Part shown: piece after piece, positions 52,495 to 61,929 of the stretch
Layout of the letters: every line of letters begins with the position of its first letter
How positions within the stretch are numbered: position 1 is the stretch's first letter
Source of the DNA: Scandinavium sp036271055
GTDB taxonomy: Bacteria > Pseudomonadota > Gammaproteobacteria > Enterobacterales > Enterobacteriaceae
Assembly (NCBI RefSeq): GCF_036271055.1
Contig: NZ_DATBBJ010000100.1
Span: 62,001 to 126,000 of the forward strand
Length of the DNA: 64,000 nt
Reading direction: 5' to 3'
The notes under the pieces: generated by a model
What the model saw: the letters and a program-made list of their open reading frames with translations, nothing else
Database searches by the model: none
Told to the model about the DNA's origin: nothing
Translations under genes and position numbers: made by a program

Positions 52495-53066
52495 TACGAA
52501 ACTCCATCTTGTTCATCATGCTGTGAATAATTGACGACGTTTATACTGCCTTGCGCTTTCAATTCTGTACACAGGTCTTTAAAGGCTTGTTCGATCTTTG
52601 CCGCATTTTGCGACTCCGGGCTGTGCGCAGTCACCTGAATAAATAGCTGCGGGGTGACCTCTTTCTCGCCCGGTTGCGTGCGAGAAACCAGCTCGGCGAT
52701 GTTCATGCCGTGCGCGTCTAACAGCCCGGTAAAACGTTCGATAATATGCGCCGAGTCAGGCACTTCCACTTGAATCCATACGGTTGATGGCTGCGCCGGG
52801 CGCGGTTGCGCCGAGGTACGTTTCATCACAATCAGGAGATCCAGTTCCGCCCCTTTTAACGGTAACGTCGATTCAATGAGGGTAATGGCATTCCAGGTGC
52901 CGGAGAGCAGCATGATAAACGTGAACTCATCGCCAAGCATCGCCAGGCGGCTGTCTTCGATATTGCAGCCACAGCTACTGACGTGACGAGTGATGGTGTT
53001 TACGATACCAGGGCGGTCGGCACCCAGCGCGGTAATCACCAAATAGTGATGTAGGGAGGCTGTCAA
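52494..53066 (-). CDS. gcvR: GcvR, glycine cleavage system repressor
   Basis: Accessory protein with two ACT domains (about residues 8-85 and 95-180) that binds glycine and blocks the activator GcvA in E. coli. The product is 190 residues. It begins with TTG at 53066, seven bases after AGGAAG; no in-frame ATG lies near. Divergent from dapA and coupled to bcp. Confidence 0.95.
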   Translation of the reverse strand: MTASLHHYLVITALGADRPGIVNTITRHVSSCGCNIEDSRLAMLGDEFTFIMLLSGTWNAITLIESTLPLKGAELDLLIVMKRTSAQPRPAQPSTVWIQVEVPDSAHIIERFTGLLDAHGMNIAELVSRTQPGEKEVTPQLFIQVTAHSPESQNAAKIEQAFKDLCTELKAQGSINVVNYSQHDEQDGVS

Positions 53067-53220
53067 ACCTGTTCTTCCTGTGAAAAGGGGAGGTTGTGAC
53101 TAGGAAAGCATAAAAAAAACCGGCATACAACATCCTGAGGGCCTCCCGTCTCTTGCTTTTATAACAAGACCAAACGTACCATTGAGGCTCTTGTCTGCAC
53201 ATCAGCACTGAGGATGGCCC

Positions 53221-54099
53221 ATGTTCACGGGAAGTATTGTAGCGATTGTCACGCCGATGGATGAAAAAGGTCAGGTCGACCGCTCCAGTCTGAAAAAACT
53301 GATTGATTACCATGTCGCCAGCGGAACCTCGGCGATTGTTTCGGTAGGCACTACCGGAGAGTCCGCCACCCTGAGCCACGATGAACATGGTGATGTGGTG
53401 ATGATGACTGTTGAACTTGCTGATGGGCGCATTCCGGTCATTGCAGGCACGGGCGCTAACGCGACCGCAGAGGCTATCAGCCTGACCCAGCGCTTCAATA
53501 ACAGTGGTATTGTCGGCTGCCTGACAGTCACGCCGTACTACAATCGTCCGACTCAGGAAGGTCTGTTCCAGCATTTTAAAGCGATCGCTGAACATACTGA
53601 TTTGCCACAAATTCTGTATAATGTGCCGTCTCGTACTGGCTGCGACATGCTGCCGGAAACCGTTGGGCGTCTGGCGAAAATCAAAAATATTATCGCTATT
53701 AAGGAAGCCACAGGGAACTTAAGTCGCGTTCACCAGATCAAAGAGCTGGTTTCAGACGACTTTATTCTGCTGAGTGGCGACGATGCCACCGCGCTCGACT
53801 TCATGCAACTGGGTGGTCACGGTGTGATTTCCGTCACCACAAACGTAGCCGCGCGCGAAATGGCAGAAATGTGTAAACTGGCCGCCGACGGTCGCTTTAA
53901 TGAAGCCCGTGCGATTAACCAGCGTCTGATGCCGTTGCACAATAAATTATTTGTCGAACCCAATCCTATCCCAGTGAAATGGGCTTGTAAGGAGTTGGGT
54001 CTTGTGGCGACCGATACGCTGCGCCTGCCAATGACCCCGATCACTGCCCATGGCCGTGACGAGGTGGCATCCGCGCTGAAGCATGCCGGTTTGCTGTAA
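53221..54099 (+). CDS. dapA: 4-hydroxy-tetrahydrodipicolinate synthase
   Basis: Condenses pyruvate with aspartate semialdehyde in the first committed step to diaminopimelate and lysine. The product is 292 residues, the E. coli length. The Schiff-base Lys161 is in IIAIKEATGN and the catalytic Tyr133 is in LYNVPSRTG. A GGTGSTGE-type loop is seen as VGTTGES. Followed 16 bases later by bamC, the usual pair. Confidence 0.98.
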   Translation: MFTGSIVAIVTPMDEKGQVDRSSLKKLIDYHVASGTSAIVSVGTTGESATLSHDEHGDVVMMTVELADGRIPVIAGTGANATAEAISLTQRFNNSGIVGCLTVTPYYNRPTQEGLFQHFKAIAEHTDLPQILYNVPSRTGCDMLPETVGRLAKIKNIIAIKEATGNLSRVHQIKELVSDDFILLSGDDATALDFMQLGGHGVISVTTNVAAREMAEMCKLAADGRFNEARAINQRLMPLHNKLFVEPNPIPVKWACKELGLVATDTLRLPMTPITAHGRDEVASALKHAGLL

Positions 54100-54115
54100 A
54101 GTTTAGGGAGATTTG

Positions 54116-55147
54116 ATGGCTTACTCAGTACAGAAGTCGCAGCTGGCAAAAGTTGCGGGTGTTTCGCTTGTTCTGCTCCTCGCAGCCTGTAGTTCCGATT
54201 CGCGCTACAAGCGCCAGGTGAGTGGTGATGAAGCCTATCTGGAAGCGCCACCGCTTTCCGAGCTTCATGCGCCAGCTGGCATGATCCTGCCTATCCAGAA
54301 CGGTGATTACAACATCCCGGTTGCTCGCGGCGACGGTGCCACGGGTAAAGGGCTGGATATTCGTCCGCCAGCACAGCCGTTAGCATTGGTTTCAGGCGCG
54401 CGTACCCAGTTCACGGGTGATACCGCCTCGCTGATGGTCGAAAGTGGCCGTAGCGGTAACCTGTGGCCGCAGGTAGTGAGCATCATTCAGGACAAAAATT
54501 ACACCATCGACAAGCGCGATGATGCGACGCAAACCCTGACCACCGATTGGGTGCAGTGGAACCGTCTGGACGAAGATCAGCAATACCGTGGTCGTTACCA
54601 GGTGTCTGTGAAACCACAGGGCTATCAGCAGGCTGTCGTAGTCAAACTGATTAATCTGGAACAGGCCGGTAAACCGGTTGCGGATGCCGCATCCATGCAG
54701 CGTTACAGCGCTGAAATGCTGAACGTGATCTCTGCGGGTCTGGATAAAAACGCCACGACTGCGCAAAACGCAGCGCAAAGCCGCGACGGGGCAACCTTTG
54801 ACGTGCAGAGCGCCGCTGATGACACCGGCTTACCAATGCTGGTCGTGCGTGGTCCGTTCAACCAGGTGTGGCAGAAACTCCCGGCAGCGCTGGAAAAAGC
54901 AGGCATGAAAGTGACTGACAACACCCGCTCTCAGGGCAGTATGGCTGTGACCTACAAACCGCTGTCTGACAGTGGCTGGCGTGATCTCGGTGCACGAGAT
55001 CCGGGCCTGACTTCCGGTGACTACAAATTGCAGGTCGGCGATCTCGATAACCGCAGCAGCATGCAGTTCATCGATCCGAAAGGGCATACGCTGACTCAGT
55101 CGCAGAACGATGCGCTGGTGGCGGTGTTCCAGGCTGCATTTAAGTAA
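54116..55147 (+). CDS. bamC: BamC, outer membrane protein assembly lipoprotein
   Basis: Lipoprotein of the BAM complex, 343 residues. The signal peptide ends in lipobox LAAC with Cys25. The unstructured N-terminal part that binds BamD is followed by two helix-grip domains. The ATG at 54116, five bases after AGGGAG, is preferred over the TTG three bases earlier. Closed by a terminator that precedes the purC control region. Confidence 0.97.
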   Translation: MAYSVQKSQLAKVAGVSLVLLLAACSSDSRYKRQVSGDEAYLEAPPLSELHAPAGMILPIQNGDYNIPVARGDGATGKGLDIRPPAQPLALVSGARTQFTGDTASLMVESGRSGNLWPQVVSIIQDKNYTIDKRDDATQTLTTDWVQWNRLDEDQQYRGRYQVSVKPQGYQQAVVVKLINLEQAGKPVADAASMQRYSAEMLNVISAGLDKNATTAQNAAQSRDGATFDVQSAADDTGLPMLVVRGPFNQVWQKLPAALEKAGMKVTDNTRSQGSMAVTYKPLSDSGWRDLGARDPGLTSGDYKLQVGDLDNRSSMQFIDPKGHTLTQSQNDALVAVFQAAFK

Positions 55148-55152
55148 GAAAT

Positions 55153-55184
55153 AAAAGGGCTGGCGCAAACCAGCCCTTTTTTCT
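55153..55184 (+). terminator. Terminator after bamC
   Basis: AAAAGGGCTGG / CCAGCCCTTTT perfect stem, CGCAAA loop, followed by TTCT. Confidence 0.9.
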
Positions 55185-55192
55185 GTTACCAT

Positions 55193-55208
55193 ACGCAAAC
55201 GTGTGCGT
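55193..55208 (+). promoter_or_regulatory. PurR operator of purC
   Basis: ACGCAAACGTGTGCGT matches the PurR consensus at 15 of 16 positions. It is 52 bases upstream of the purC ATG, between the bamC terminator and the gene. Confidence 0.9.
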
Positions 55209-55259
55209 CGGCAGAAAAACCGATTTTAATGTCCATTTTCCTACCCGGAGTATTGAAAG

Positions 55260-55973
55260 ATGCAAAAGCAAGCTGAGTTGTATCGCGGCAAAGCGAAAAC
55301 CGTTTACAGCACCGAAAACCCGGATCTGTTGGTGCTCGAATTCCGCAATGATACGTCAGCCGGTGACGGAGCGCGTATTGAACAGTTCGACCGTAAAGGA
55401 ATGGTGAACAACAAGTTTAACCACTTCATTATGAGCAAGCTGGAAGAGGCGGGCATTCCGACCCAGATGGAACAGCTGCTGTCCGACAACGAATGTCTGG
55501 TGAAAAAACTCGATATGGTGCCGGTAGAGTGCGTGATCCGTAACCGTGCCGCAGGATCACTGGTTAAGCGTTTGGGCATTGAAGAAGGCATTGAGCTGAA
55601 CCCACCGCTGTTTGACCTGTTCCTCAAAAACGATGAAATGCATGATCCGATGGTAAATGAGTCGTATTGCGAGACGTTTGGTTGGGTTAATAGAGAAAAT
55701 CTGGCAACCATGCGTGAACTGACTTACAAAGCCAACGATGTGCTGAAAAAGCTGTTCGATGACGCAGGTCTGATTCTGGTCGACTTCAAACTTGAGTTCG
55801 GTTTGTTCAACGGCAAAGTGGTGCTGGGTGATGAATTCTCCCCTGACGGCAGCCGTCTGTGGGATAAAAACACCCTGGATAAAATGGACAAAGACCGTTT
55901 CCGTCAGAGCCTCGGTGGCCTGATTGAAGCCTACGAAGAAGTCGCTCGTCGTTTAGGTGTGACGCTCGATTAA
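55260..55973 (+). CDS. purC: SAICAR synthetase
   Basis: Phosphoribosylaminoimidazole-succinocarboxamide synthase, joining aspartate to CAIR with ATP in purine synthesis. The product is 237 residues, the E. coli length. The N-terminal KQAELYRGKAKTVYST with the ATP phosphate loop, the RNRAAGSL motif (about residue 94) and LVDFKLEFG (about 175) are diagnostic. Single-gene unit with a PurR box and its own terminator. Confidence 0.98.
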   Translation: MQKQAELYRGKAKTVYSTENPDLLVLEFRNDTSAGDGARIEQFDRKGMVNNKFNHFIMSKLEEAGIPTQMEQLLSDNECLVKKLDMVPVECVIRNRAAGSLVKRLGIEEGIELNPPLFDLFLKNDEMHDPMVNESYCETFGWVNRENLATMRELTYKANDVLKKLFDDAGLILVDFKLEFGLFNGKVVLGDEFSPDGSRLWDKNTLDKMDKDRFRQSLGGLIEAYEEVARRLGVTLD

Positions 55974-55994
55974 GGCTAAGTCCTTCTAAATTGA

Positions 55995-56017
55995 GAGGAT
56001 GCTTAGCATCCTCTTTT
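55995..56017 (+). terminator. Terminator after purC
   Basis: GAGGATGC / GCATCCTC perfect stem with a TTA loop and TTTT tail. Confidence 0.88.
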
Positions 56018-56100
56018 GCTATCTGCCTTGTTAACTATGGTAATTCCGCGCTGAACCGCCTACGATCACTGTATCAGGAACACGAAATACAGAGGTTGTT

Positions 56101-56985
56101 ATGCGTTGGCAAGGTCGTCGCGAAAGCGACAATGTCGAAGACAGGCGAAATGATTCCGGCGGAATGCCTCCGATGATGGGCGGCGGGCGCGGGGGATTTC
56201 GTCTTCCCAGCGGTAAAGGCGGCATTATTTTGCTGATTGTGGTGGTTGTGGCGGGCTATTACGGTGTCGATCTCACCGGCATGTTGACCGGACAACCGAT
56301 GACCCAGCAGCAAACGGCGCAGCGTTCTATCAGCCCGAATGATGACGAAGCGGCCAAATTCACCTCCGTTATTCTTGCTACCACAGAAGATACCTGGGGG
56401 CAGGTTTTCCAGAAAATGGGCCGTCAATATCAGCAGCCAAAACTGGTGATGTATCGCGGGGCTACGCGCACCGGATGCGGCACGGGCCAGTCGGTCATGG
56501 GGCCGTTCTACTGCCCGGCAGACAGCACCGTCTATATCGATCTCTCTTTCTACGATGACATGAAAAGCAAACTCGGCGCTGACGGCGATTTCGCTCAGGG
56601 CTACGTGATTGCGCATGAAGTCGGGCATCACGTGCAGAAGCTGCTTGGCATCGAGCCTAAAGTGCGCCAGATGCAGCAGAATGCTTCTCAGGCTGACGTC
56701 AACCGCCTGTCGGTGAAAATGGAATTGCAGGCAGACTGTTTCGCTGGCGTCTGGGGCCACAGCATGCAACAGCAGGGTGTGCTGGAAGCGGGTGATGTAC
56801 AGGAAGCACTGAACGCGGCTGAAGCGATTGGTGATGACCGTTTGCAACAGCAAAGCCAGGGCCGCGTCGTACCGGACAGCTTTACGCACGGCACATCACA
56901 GCAGCGTTACAGCTGGTTCAAACGCGGCTTTGACAGCGGTGATCCGAACCAATGCAACACCTTCGGTAAAACTGCGCTCAATTAA
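56101..56985 (+). CDS. ypfJ: YpfJ, neutral zinc metallopeptidase-like membrane protein
   Basis: Product of 294 residues of the YpfJ/KPN zinc-metallopeptidase family. The N-terminus has a charged, Gly-rich cytoplasmic stretch and one membrane segment (about residues 40-58). The zinc motif HEVGHH lies at about residues 177-182 with further conserved ELQADCFAGVWGH, including the third ligand Glu. The proteolytic role in enterics is not established. It sits three bases before tmcA. Confidence 0.93.
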   Translation: MRWQGRRESDNVEDRRNDSGGMPPMMGGGRGGFRLPSGKGGIILLIVVVVAGYYGVDLTGMLTGQPMTQQQTAQRSISPNDDEAAKFTSVILATTEDTWGQVFQKMGRQYQQPKLVMYRGATRTGCGTGQSVMGPFYCPADSTVYIDLSFYDDMKSKLGADGDFAQGYVIAHEVGHHVQKLLGIEPKVRQMQQNASQADVNRLSVKMELQADCFAGVWGHSMQQQGVLEAGDVQEALNAAEAIGDDRLQQQSQGRVVPDSFTHGTSQQRYSWFKRGFDSGDPNQCNTFGKTALN

Positions 56986-56988
56986 ATC

Positions 56989-58989
56989 ATGAATGACATG
57001 GATGCCATCCTCGCGCATTGCGTGGAAATGAAAGCGCAGGGCATTCGCCGTCTGCTGGTGCTGAGTGGCGAGGCAGACTGGAGCCATCAGCAGGCATTAC
57101 TACTGCGTCAGCGACTCGGCGGCGATGGGCTGTTGATCAGCCCAGAAACCCAGCCAGAACCGTATTGCGCGCCGTCTTCACTAAAAACTCTTCTGGGGCG
57201 TGAATATGAACACGCCTTTTTTGATGCGCGTAAAGGCTTCGATGTCGCCGCTTTTGCTGCACTTGCCGGCACGCTAAAAGCCGGAAGTTGGCTGGTTCTG
57301 CTAACGCCGCCATTGAATCAATGGCCCGCGCTGACCGATGCCGATTCACTTCGCTGGAGCGACAGCGCAGAACCCATCCCCACACCCAATTTTGTTCGCC
57401 ATTTTTGCCGGGCGTTGCAAAGCGACGGCGAAACGCTGGTCTGGCAACAACATCAATCCTTGAGTCAACCTGCGTTTATTTCTCGCCCGGAATGGTATCC
57501 CGCGAACGGTGAGCCGCAGGCAGAACAAGCCAGGATCCTTGCCGAACTGAAAACATTGCCGCCTGGTGTCGCGGTAGTGACCGCTGAACGCGGGCGCGGG
57601 AAGTCGGCGCTGGCAGGAATGCATCTGAAAACTCTCTCTGTCAGTGCGATTGTGACTGCGCCAGCAAAGGCCGCAACAGACGTACTCGCTCAGTTTGCCG
57701 GTGAGCATTTTTGTTTTATGGCACCCGATGCGCTTCTGGCGTCAACAGAACAAGCAGAGTGGCTGATTGTCGATGAAGCCGCTGCGATCCCCGGCCCGTT
57801 GCTGGAAAAGCTGGTCAATCGTTTTCCCCACGCGCTGCTGACCACGACCGTGCAGGGCTATGAAGGCACCGGGCGTGGTTTTTTACTCAAGTTCTGTGCG
57901 CGCTTTCCCGGCCTGAAATCGTTTACTTTGGAGCAACCTGTGCGTTGGGCCAGCGGTTGTCCGCTGGAGAGGTTTATCAGTGATGTGCTGATGTTTGATG
58001 ACGCCCTGCCAGTGTTACCTGTTGCTGACAAATTACGTATTCAGCGCGTTGAACAAACTGCATGGGTACATGAACCCGTCCTGCCCGTCGCGATGTACCG
58101 TCTGCTTTCTGCTGCGCATTACCGAACTTCACCGCTCGATTTACGGCGGATGATGGATGCGCCGGGCCAGCATTTTATTTCTGCACAGCAAGGTGACAGT
58201 TTGACTGGCGCGCTGTGGCTGGTGGATGAGGGCGGCCTCAGTCCGGAATTGAGTCAGGCAGTGTGGGCTGGTTTTCGTCGCCCGCGTGGCAATCTGGTAG
58301 CGCAATCCCTGGCGGCTCACGGGGGTAGCCCACAGGCCGCGACATTACGAAGCCGACGCATCAGCCGCATCGCCATTCATCCACAACTACAGCGTCAGGG
58401 CATCGGTCAGCGGATGATTGAAGAGGTGATTGCGCAGACGGCTGATTGCGATTATCTGTCAGTGAGTTTTGGCTTCACCGATGAGCTGTGGCATTTCTGG
58501 CAGCGCTGTGGTTTTCATCTGGTGCGTTTAGGTACACATCGGGAAGCCAGCAGTGGTTGCTATACCGCAATGGCCATCTTTCCGTTGAGCGAGGCGGGCA
58601 TTCAACTGGCAGAGCGTGAGCAGGGCCGCTTCGGGCGAGATGCGTTCTGGCTTGCCGCCTGGCGTGATGATGCAGACTCGCTTACGAATCCCCCGACAAA
58701 GGCTATCCTTACTGATGATGACTGGCAGGAATTGAGCGGGTTTGCTTTTGCACATCGCCCATTTATGGCGGCGGTTGGCAGTCTTAATCGCTTGATAGCG
58801 ACCGTTGATTTACCGTTGCCCGCGCTGCGCAACACATTGACGCTTAAAAATGAGGCTGAATCAGCGCATGGCGGGCGAAAAGCGCTGCTGGCGATGCAAC
58901 GACAGGAAACTGCAATGGCGTTGGATTTTCTCGATGCCGAACGCTGTCTGCTACTCGCGAAACACGTCAAAAACCTGCAGTTTTTTTAA
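56989..58989 (+). CDS. tmcA: TmcA, elongator tRNA-Met cytidine acetyltransferase
   Basis: Makes N4-acetylcytidine at the wobble position of elongator tRNA-Met using ATP and acetyl-CoA. The product is 666 residues (E. coli 671). The RNA helicase module has Walker A AERGRGKS with Lys205 and the Walker B-like LIVDEAAAIPGPL. A GNAT acetyltransferase domain follows (IHPQLQRQGIGQRM near residue 465), then a tRNA-binding tail. Starts three bases after ypfJ. Confidence 0.96.
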   Translation: MNDMDAILAHCVEMKAQGIRRLLVLSGEADWSHQQALLLRQRLGGDGLLISPETQPEPYCAPSSLKTLLGREYEHAFFDARKGFDVAAFAALAGTLKAGSWLVLLTPPLNQWPALTDADSLRWSDSAEPIPTPNFVRHFCRALQSDGETLVWQQHQSLSQPAFISRPEWYPANGEPQAEQARILAELKTLPPGVAVVTAERGRGKSALAGMHLKTLSVSAIVTAPAKAATDVLAQFAGEHFCFMAPDALLASTEQAEWLIVDEAAAIPGPLLEKLVNRFPHALLTTTVQGYEGTGRGFLLKFCARFPGLKSFTLEQPVRWASGCPLERFISDVLMFDDALPVLPVADKLRIQRVEQTAWVHEPVLPVAMYRLLSAAHYRTSPLDLRRMMDAPGQHFISAQQGDSLTGALWLVDEGGLSPELSQAVWAGFRRPRGNLVAQSLAAHGGSPQAATLRSRRISRIAIHPQLQRQGIGQRMIEEVIAQTADCDYLSVSFGFTDELWHFWQRCGFHLVRLGTHREASSGCYTAMAIFPLSEAGIQLAEREQGRFGRDAFWLAAWRDDADSLTNPPTKAILTDDDWQELSGFAFAHRPFMAAVGSLNRLIATVDLPLPALRNTLTLKNEAESAHGGRKALLAMQRQETAMALDFLDAERCLLLAKHVKNLQFF

Positions 58990-59067
58990 CAAAGTCATTC
59001 AGTTAAATGTCATGGTCATTAATGCCCGACGGCGTAGACTCCCCTGTAACAAACGAAGGAGAAAGCC

Positions 59068-59763
59068 ATGAAACATGATCATTTTGTTGTTCAGAGCCCA
59101 TCAGCCCCAGCCAAACAACTGCTGCTGCTGTTTCATGGCGTAGGCGATAATCCGGTGGCGATGGGGCAGATTGGCAGCTGGTTTGCGCCGCTGTTTCCTG
59201 ACGCGTTGATTATCAGCGTCGGCGGGGCAGAACCTTGTGGCCCAACGGGCCGCCAGTGGTTTTCGGTACAGGGCGTGACGGAAGAAAATCGTCAGCAGCG
59301 CATTGATGCGATTATGCCGACGTTTATTGAAACGGTTCGCTACTGGCAAAAAGAGAGCGGTGTTGACCCGCAGGCGACAGCGCTGATTGGTTTCTCACAA
59401 GGCTCGATTATGTCGCTCGAAAGTACCAAAGCGGCCCCAGGTTTAGCCTCGCGAATTATTGCCTTTAACGGACGTTTTGCCACGCTGCCAACAAAAGCCA
59501 GTACCGCGACGACCGTGCATTTGATTCACGGCGGGGAAGACGGAGTGATTGATTTAGCCTATGCCGTGGCGGCTCAGGAAGCGCTGGAGCAGGCGGGTGG
59601 GGATGTGACACTGGATATCGTCGACGATCTCGGTCACGCCATTGACGATCGCAGTATGCAGTTTGCGCTCGACCATTTGCGTTTTACCGTGCCGAAACAC
59701 TACTTCGACGAAGCCCTGAGCGGCGGTAAACCGCAGGATGACGATATTATCGAACTGCTGTGA
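59068..59763 (+). CDS. ypfH: YpfH, alpha/beta-hydrolase esterase
   Basis: Carboxylesterase-like protein of 231 residues. The nucleophile motif GFSQGS is at about residues 109-114, with an Asp and His completing the triad (EDGVID and LGHAID). Short-chain esterase activity is reported for the E. coli homologue; the natural substrate is unknown. A strong AAGGAG site precedes it. Convergent with ypfN over a perfect bidirectional terminator. Confidence 0.93.
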   Translation: MKHDHFVVQSPSAPAKQLLLLFHGVGDNPVAMGQIGSWFAPLFPDALIISVGGAEPCGPTGRQWFSVQGVTEENRQQRIDAIMPTFIETVRYWQKESGVDPQATALIGFSQGSIMSLESTKAAPGLASRIIAFNGRFATLPTKASTATTVHLIHGGEDGVIDLAYAVAAQEALEQAGGDVTLDIVDDLGHAIDDRSMQFALDHLRFTVPKHYFDEALSGGKPQDDDIIELL

Positions 59764-59783
59764 TTAGCCGCGAGCTAACAGAC

Positions 59784-59810
59784 AGAAAAGCGCCCAATGG
59801 GCGCTTTTCT
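59784..59810. terminator. Bidirectional terminator between ypfH and ypfN
   Basis: Perfect 12-base stem AGAAAAGCGCCC / GGGCGCTTTTCT with an AAT loop, between convergent genes. Confidence 0.92.
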
Positions 59811-59812
59811 AT

Positions 59813-60004
59813 TTAAGGCTTTTTCTTTGGCCACTCGTCGTCGTCGTCCCACTTATCGTTGAAATCACGATGCGGAGGAAGCTCCGGCTTGTTCGCCATG
59901 TATTTTTTCGGGTCGACGCGCTTGAGATCTTTGATGACGTTGAGAATAACGCCTAACAAAAACACCAGCACCAGGATCCACCAATATTTTGCCAGCCAGT
60001 CCAT
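59813..60004 (-). CDS. ypfN: YpfN, small membrane protein (UPF0370)
   Basis: Protein of 63 residues with one N-terminal membrane segment (WLAKYWWILVLVFLLGVIL) and an acidic, lysine-rich cytoplasmic tail (DKWDDDDEWPKKKP). Function unknown. The start MDWLAKYWW at 60004 follows AGAGG eight bases upstream; the longer frame runs into dapE. It follows dapE, dapE-ypfN being the enteric order. Confidence 0.92.
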   Translation of the reverse strand: MDWLAKYWWILVLVFLLGVILNVIKDLKRVDPKKYMANKPELPPHRDFNDKWDDDDEWPKKKP

Positions 60005-60030
60005 GCCTGATACCTCTTTGAGTAATGCCG

Positions 60031-61158
60031 CTACGCGACAAGTTGTTCCATGATCCGCTGATACATCCGGGCCAGAAGCTGCAGGTCGGCGGCGTTCACA
60101 CATTCATTGATTTTATGAATGGTCGCATTCACCGGCCCGAGTTCCACAACCTGAGCGCCCATCCGCGCAATAAAGCGCCCGTCGGACGTGCCACCCGTGG
60201 TCAGCAGCTGCGGTTTAATTTCATTATAGTGCTCAATGGCGTTCACCACCGCATCGACTAACTTGCCGCGTCCGGTCAGGAACGGTTGGCCGGAGAGCCA
60301 CCAGTCCACGCTGTAGCGCAGTTCGTGTTTATCCAACAGCGCCAGGACTTTCTGTTTGATCATTTCATCGGTCAGTTCAGTGCTGAAACGGAAGTTGAAC
60401 TGCACGAACAGATCGCCCGGGATCACGTTGTTGCTGCCAGTGCCCGCATTAATATTGGCAATCTGCATGCTGGTGTGCGGGAAGAATTCATTCCCTTTAT
60501 CCCACTCGATCGCCACAAGCTCATTGAGCATGGGGGCCGCGCGATGGACCGGGTTATCCGCCAAATGTGGATAAGCAACATGACCCTGCACACCGTGAAT
60601 CGTCAGGTTGCAGGTGAGAGAGCCGCGACGGCCATTTTTCACCACATCGCCAACCACTTCGGTACTGGACGGCTCGCCGACCAGGCAGTAATCCAGGCGT
60701 TCGTTGCGCGCCATTAGCGCTTCAACCACTTTCACGGTTCCGTGCGTCGCACTGGCCTCTTCATCAGAGGTGATAAGAAACGCCAGACGGCCTTTATGGT
60801 TGGGATGCTGAGCGACGAAGCGTTCTGCCGCCACGACCATGGCCGCAAGCGACCCTTTCATGTCGGCTGCACCGCGACCAAACAACATACCGTCACGGAT
60901 AGTGGGTTCGAACGGGGGATTAATCCAGCGGTCGGCATCACCCGCAGGCACGACATCGGTATGACCGGCGAACGCGAGCGTTTCCCCTTGACCGCGCCAC
61001 GCCCAGAAATTCTGCGTATCGCCGAAATCCATCGCTTCTACGGTAAAACCAATCGCGCGCAGGCGCTCAATCATCAGCGCCTGGCAGCCCGCATCATCGG
61101 GGCTAAGAGAAGGGCGGCGAATAAGCTGCTGAGTCAGCTCAATGACCGGGCATGACAT
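60031..61158 (-). CDS. dapE: Succinyl-diaminopimelate desuccinylase
   Basis: Zinc-dependent M20 hydrolase releasing LL-diaminopimelate and succinate in lysine and cell wall synthesis. The product is 375 residues. Metal ligand motifs are seen in order: AFAGHTDVVPAGD, GRGAADMKG, TSDEEA and the C-terminal ELGPVNATIHKINE. Follows yffB after three bases, so the two are coupled. Confidence 0.97.
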   Translation of the reverse strand: MSCPVIELTQQLIRRPSLSPDDAGCQALMIERLRAIGFTVEAMDFGDTQNFWAWRGQGETLAFAGHTDVVPAGDADRWINPPFEPTIRDGMLFGRGAADMKGSLAAMVVAAERFVAQHPNHKGRLAFLITSDEEASATHGTVKVVEALMARNERLDYCLVGEPSSTEVVGDVVKNGRRGSLTCNLTIHGVQGHVAYPHLADNPVHRAAPMLNELVAIEWDKGNEFFPHTSMQIANINAGTGSNNVIPGDLFVQFNFRFSTELTDEMIKQKVLALLDKHELRYSVDWWLSGQPFLTGRGKLVDAVVNAIEHYNEIKPQLLTTGGTSDGRFIARMGAQVVELGPVNATIHKINECVNAADLQLLARMYQRIMEQLVA

Positions 61159-61161
61159 ACA

Positions 61162-61515
61162 CTACACCTCGTTAAACGTCTGGTAACTGGAAACATTAAA
61201 ACCCAGCAGCATAGGCTTACCGGGGGCGCAGAGCAATGGGCGTTTGATGATTGCTGGCATTTCGAGCATCAGCGCGGCGGCGGCATCGGCGTTGGTAATT
61301 GACGCTCGCAGCGTTTCATCCAGTTTGCGCCAGGTCGTACCGCGCGTATTCAGCAGCGCTTCCCAGCCCAATTCGGCAATAAACGTATCAAGTAATGCGC
61401 GGTCAAGGCCGTCAGCCCGGTAGTCATGAAAGCGGTACTCCAGCTGATTTTCTTCCAACCAGCGACGGGCCTTCTTGATAGTATCGCAGTTTTTAATGCC
61501 ATACATCGTAATCAT
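61162..61515 (-). CDS. yffB: YffB, ArsC/Spx-family thioredoxin-fold protein
   Basis: Protein of 117 residues of the ArsC/Spx family with the active-site Cys10 in GIKNCDTIKKA. No arsenate role is established for this clade; it is the constant partner of dapE in enterics. The start at 61515 follows AAGGAT. First gene of the yffB-dapE-ypfN unit, divergent from ypfM over 354 AT-rich bases. Confidence 0.93.
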   Translation of the reverse strand: MITMYGIKNCDTIKKARRWLEENQLEYRFHDYRADGLDRALLDTFIAELGWEALLNTRGTTWRKLDETLRASITNADAAAALMLEMPAIIKRPLLCAPGKPMLLGFNVSSYQTFNEV

Positions 61516-61869
61516 GATGAATCCTTTTGCGTCGAAACAGGTGAATCGCTCAGATTTTTCGAATAATTAAAAATCAGGAAAATATCATACGCGAAATAAT
61601 ACCGACAACCAGACTATACGTCAGCAAAATATCTTCACATCTGAAGTGAATGAATTTTCATTTAAATTGCATAATTGTGTGAAATCATATATCGGCATCA
61701 CTGTTTCAGAATGTTGCAGTAAGTCACATTAAATTAATGGGTATCGGTCATAGTTATGGCAAGCCCTGTGATACGGCGCATCGGGCCAGTTATCGCAGCA
61801 ATGGGTTGAACCATCTTCACAACACCAGGTTCTTTTCGTACAATAACCATAATAATAAGAGAGGCTGTT

Positions 61870-61929
61870 ATGATCGAACGTGAACTGGGAAACTGGAAAG
61901 ATTTTATCGAAGATATGCTTCGTAAATAA
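61870..61929 (+). CDS. ypfM: YpfM, 19-residue small protein
   Basis: Very short gene of 19 residues starting MIERELGNWKDFIE and ending MLRK. This is nearly identical to the E. coli small protein YpfM as I recall it, and it sits in the same place, divergent from yffB-dapE. An AAGAGAGG ribosome site lies six bases upstream. The peptide looks like an amphipathic helix; its function is unknown. The upstream gap 61516-61869 is AT-rich and holds no other gene that I can support. Confidence 0.88.
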   Translation: MIERELGNWKDFIEDMLRK

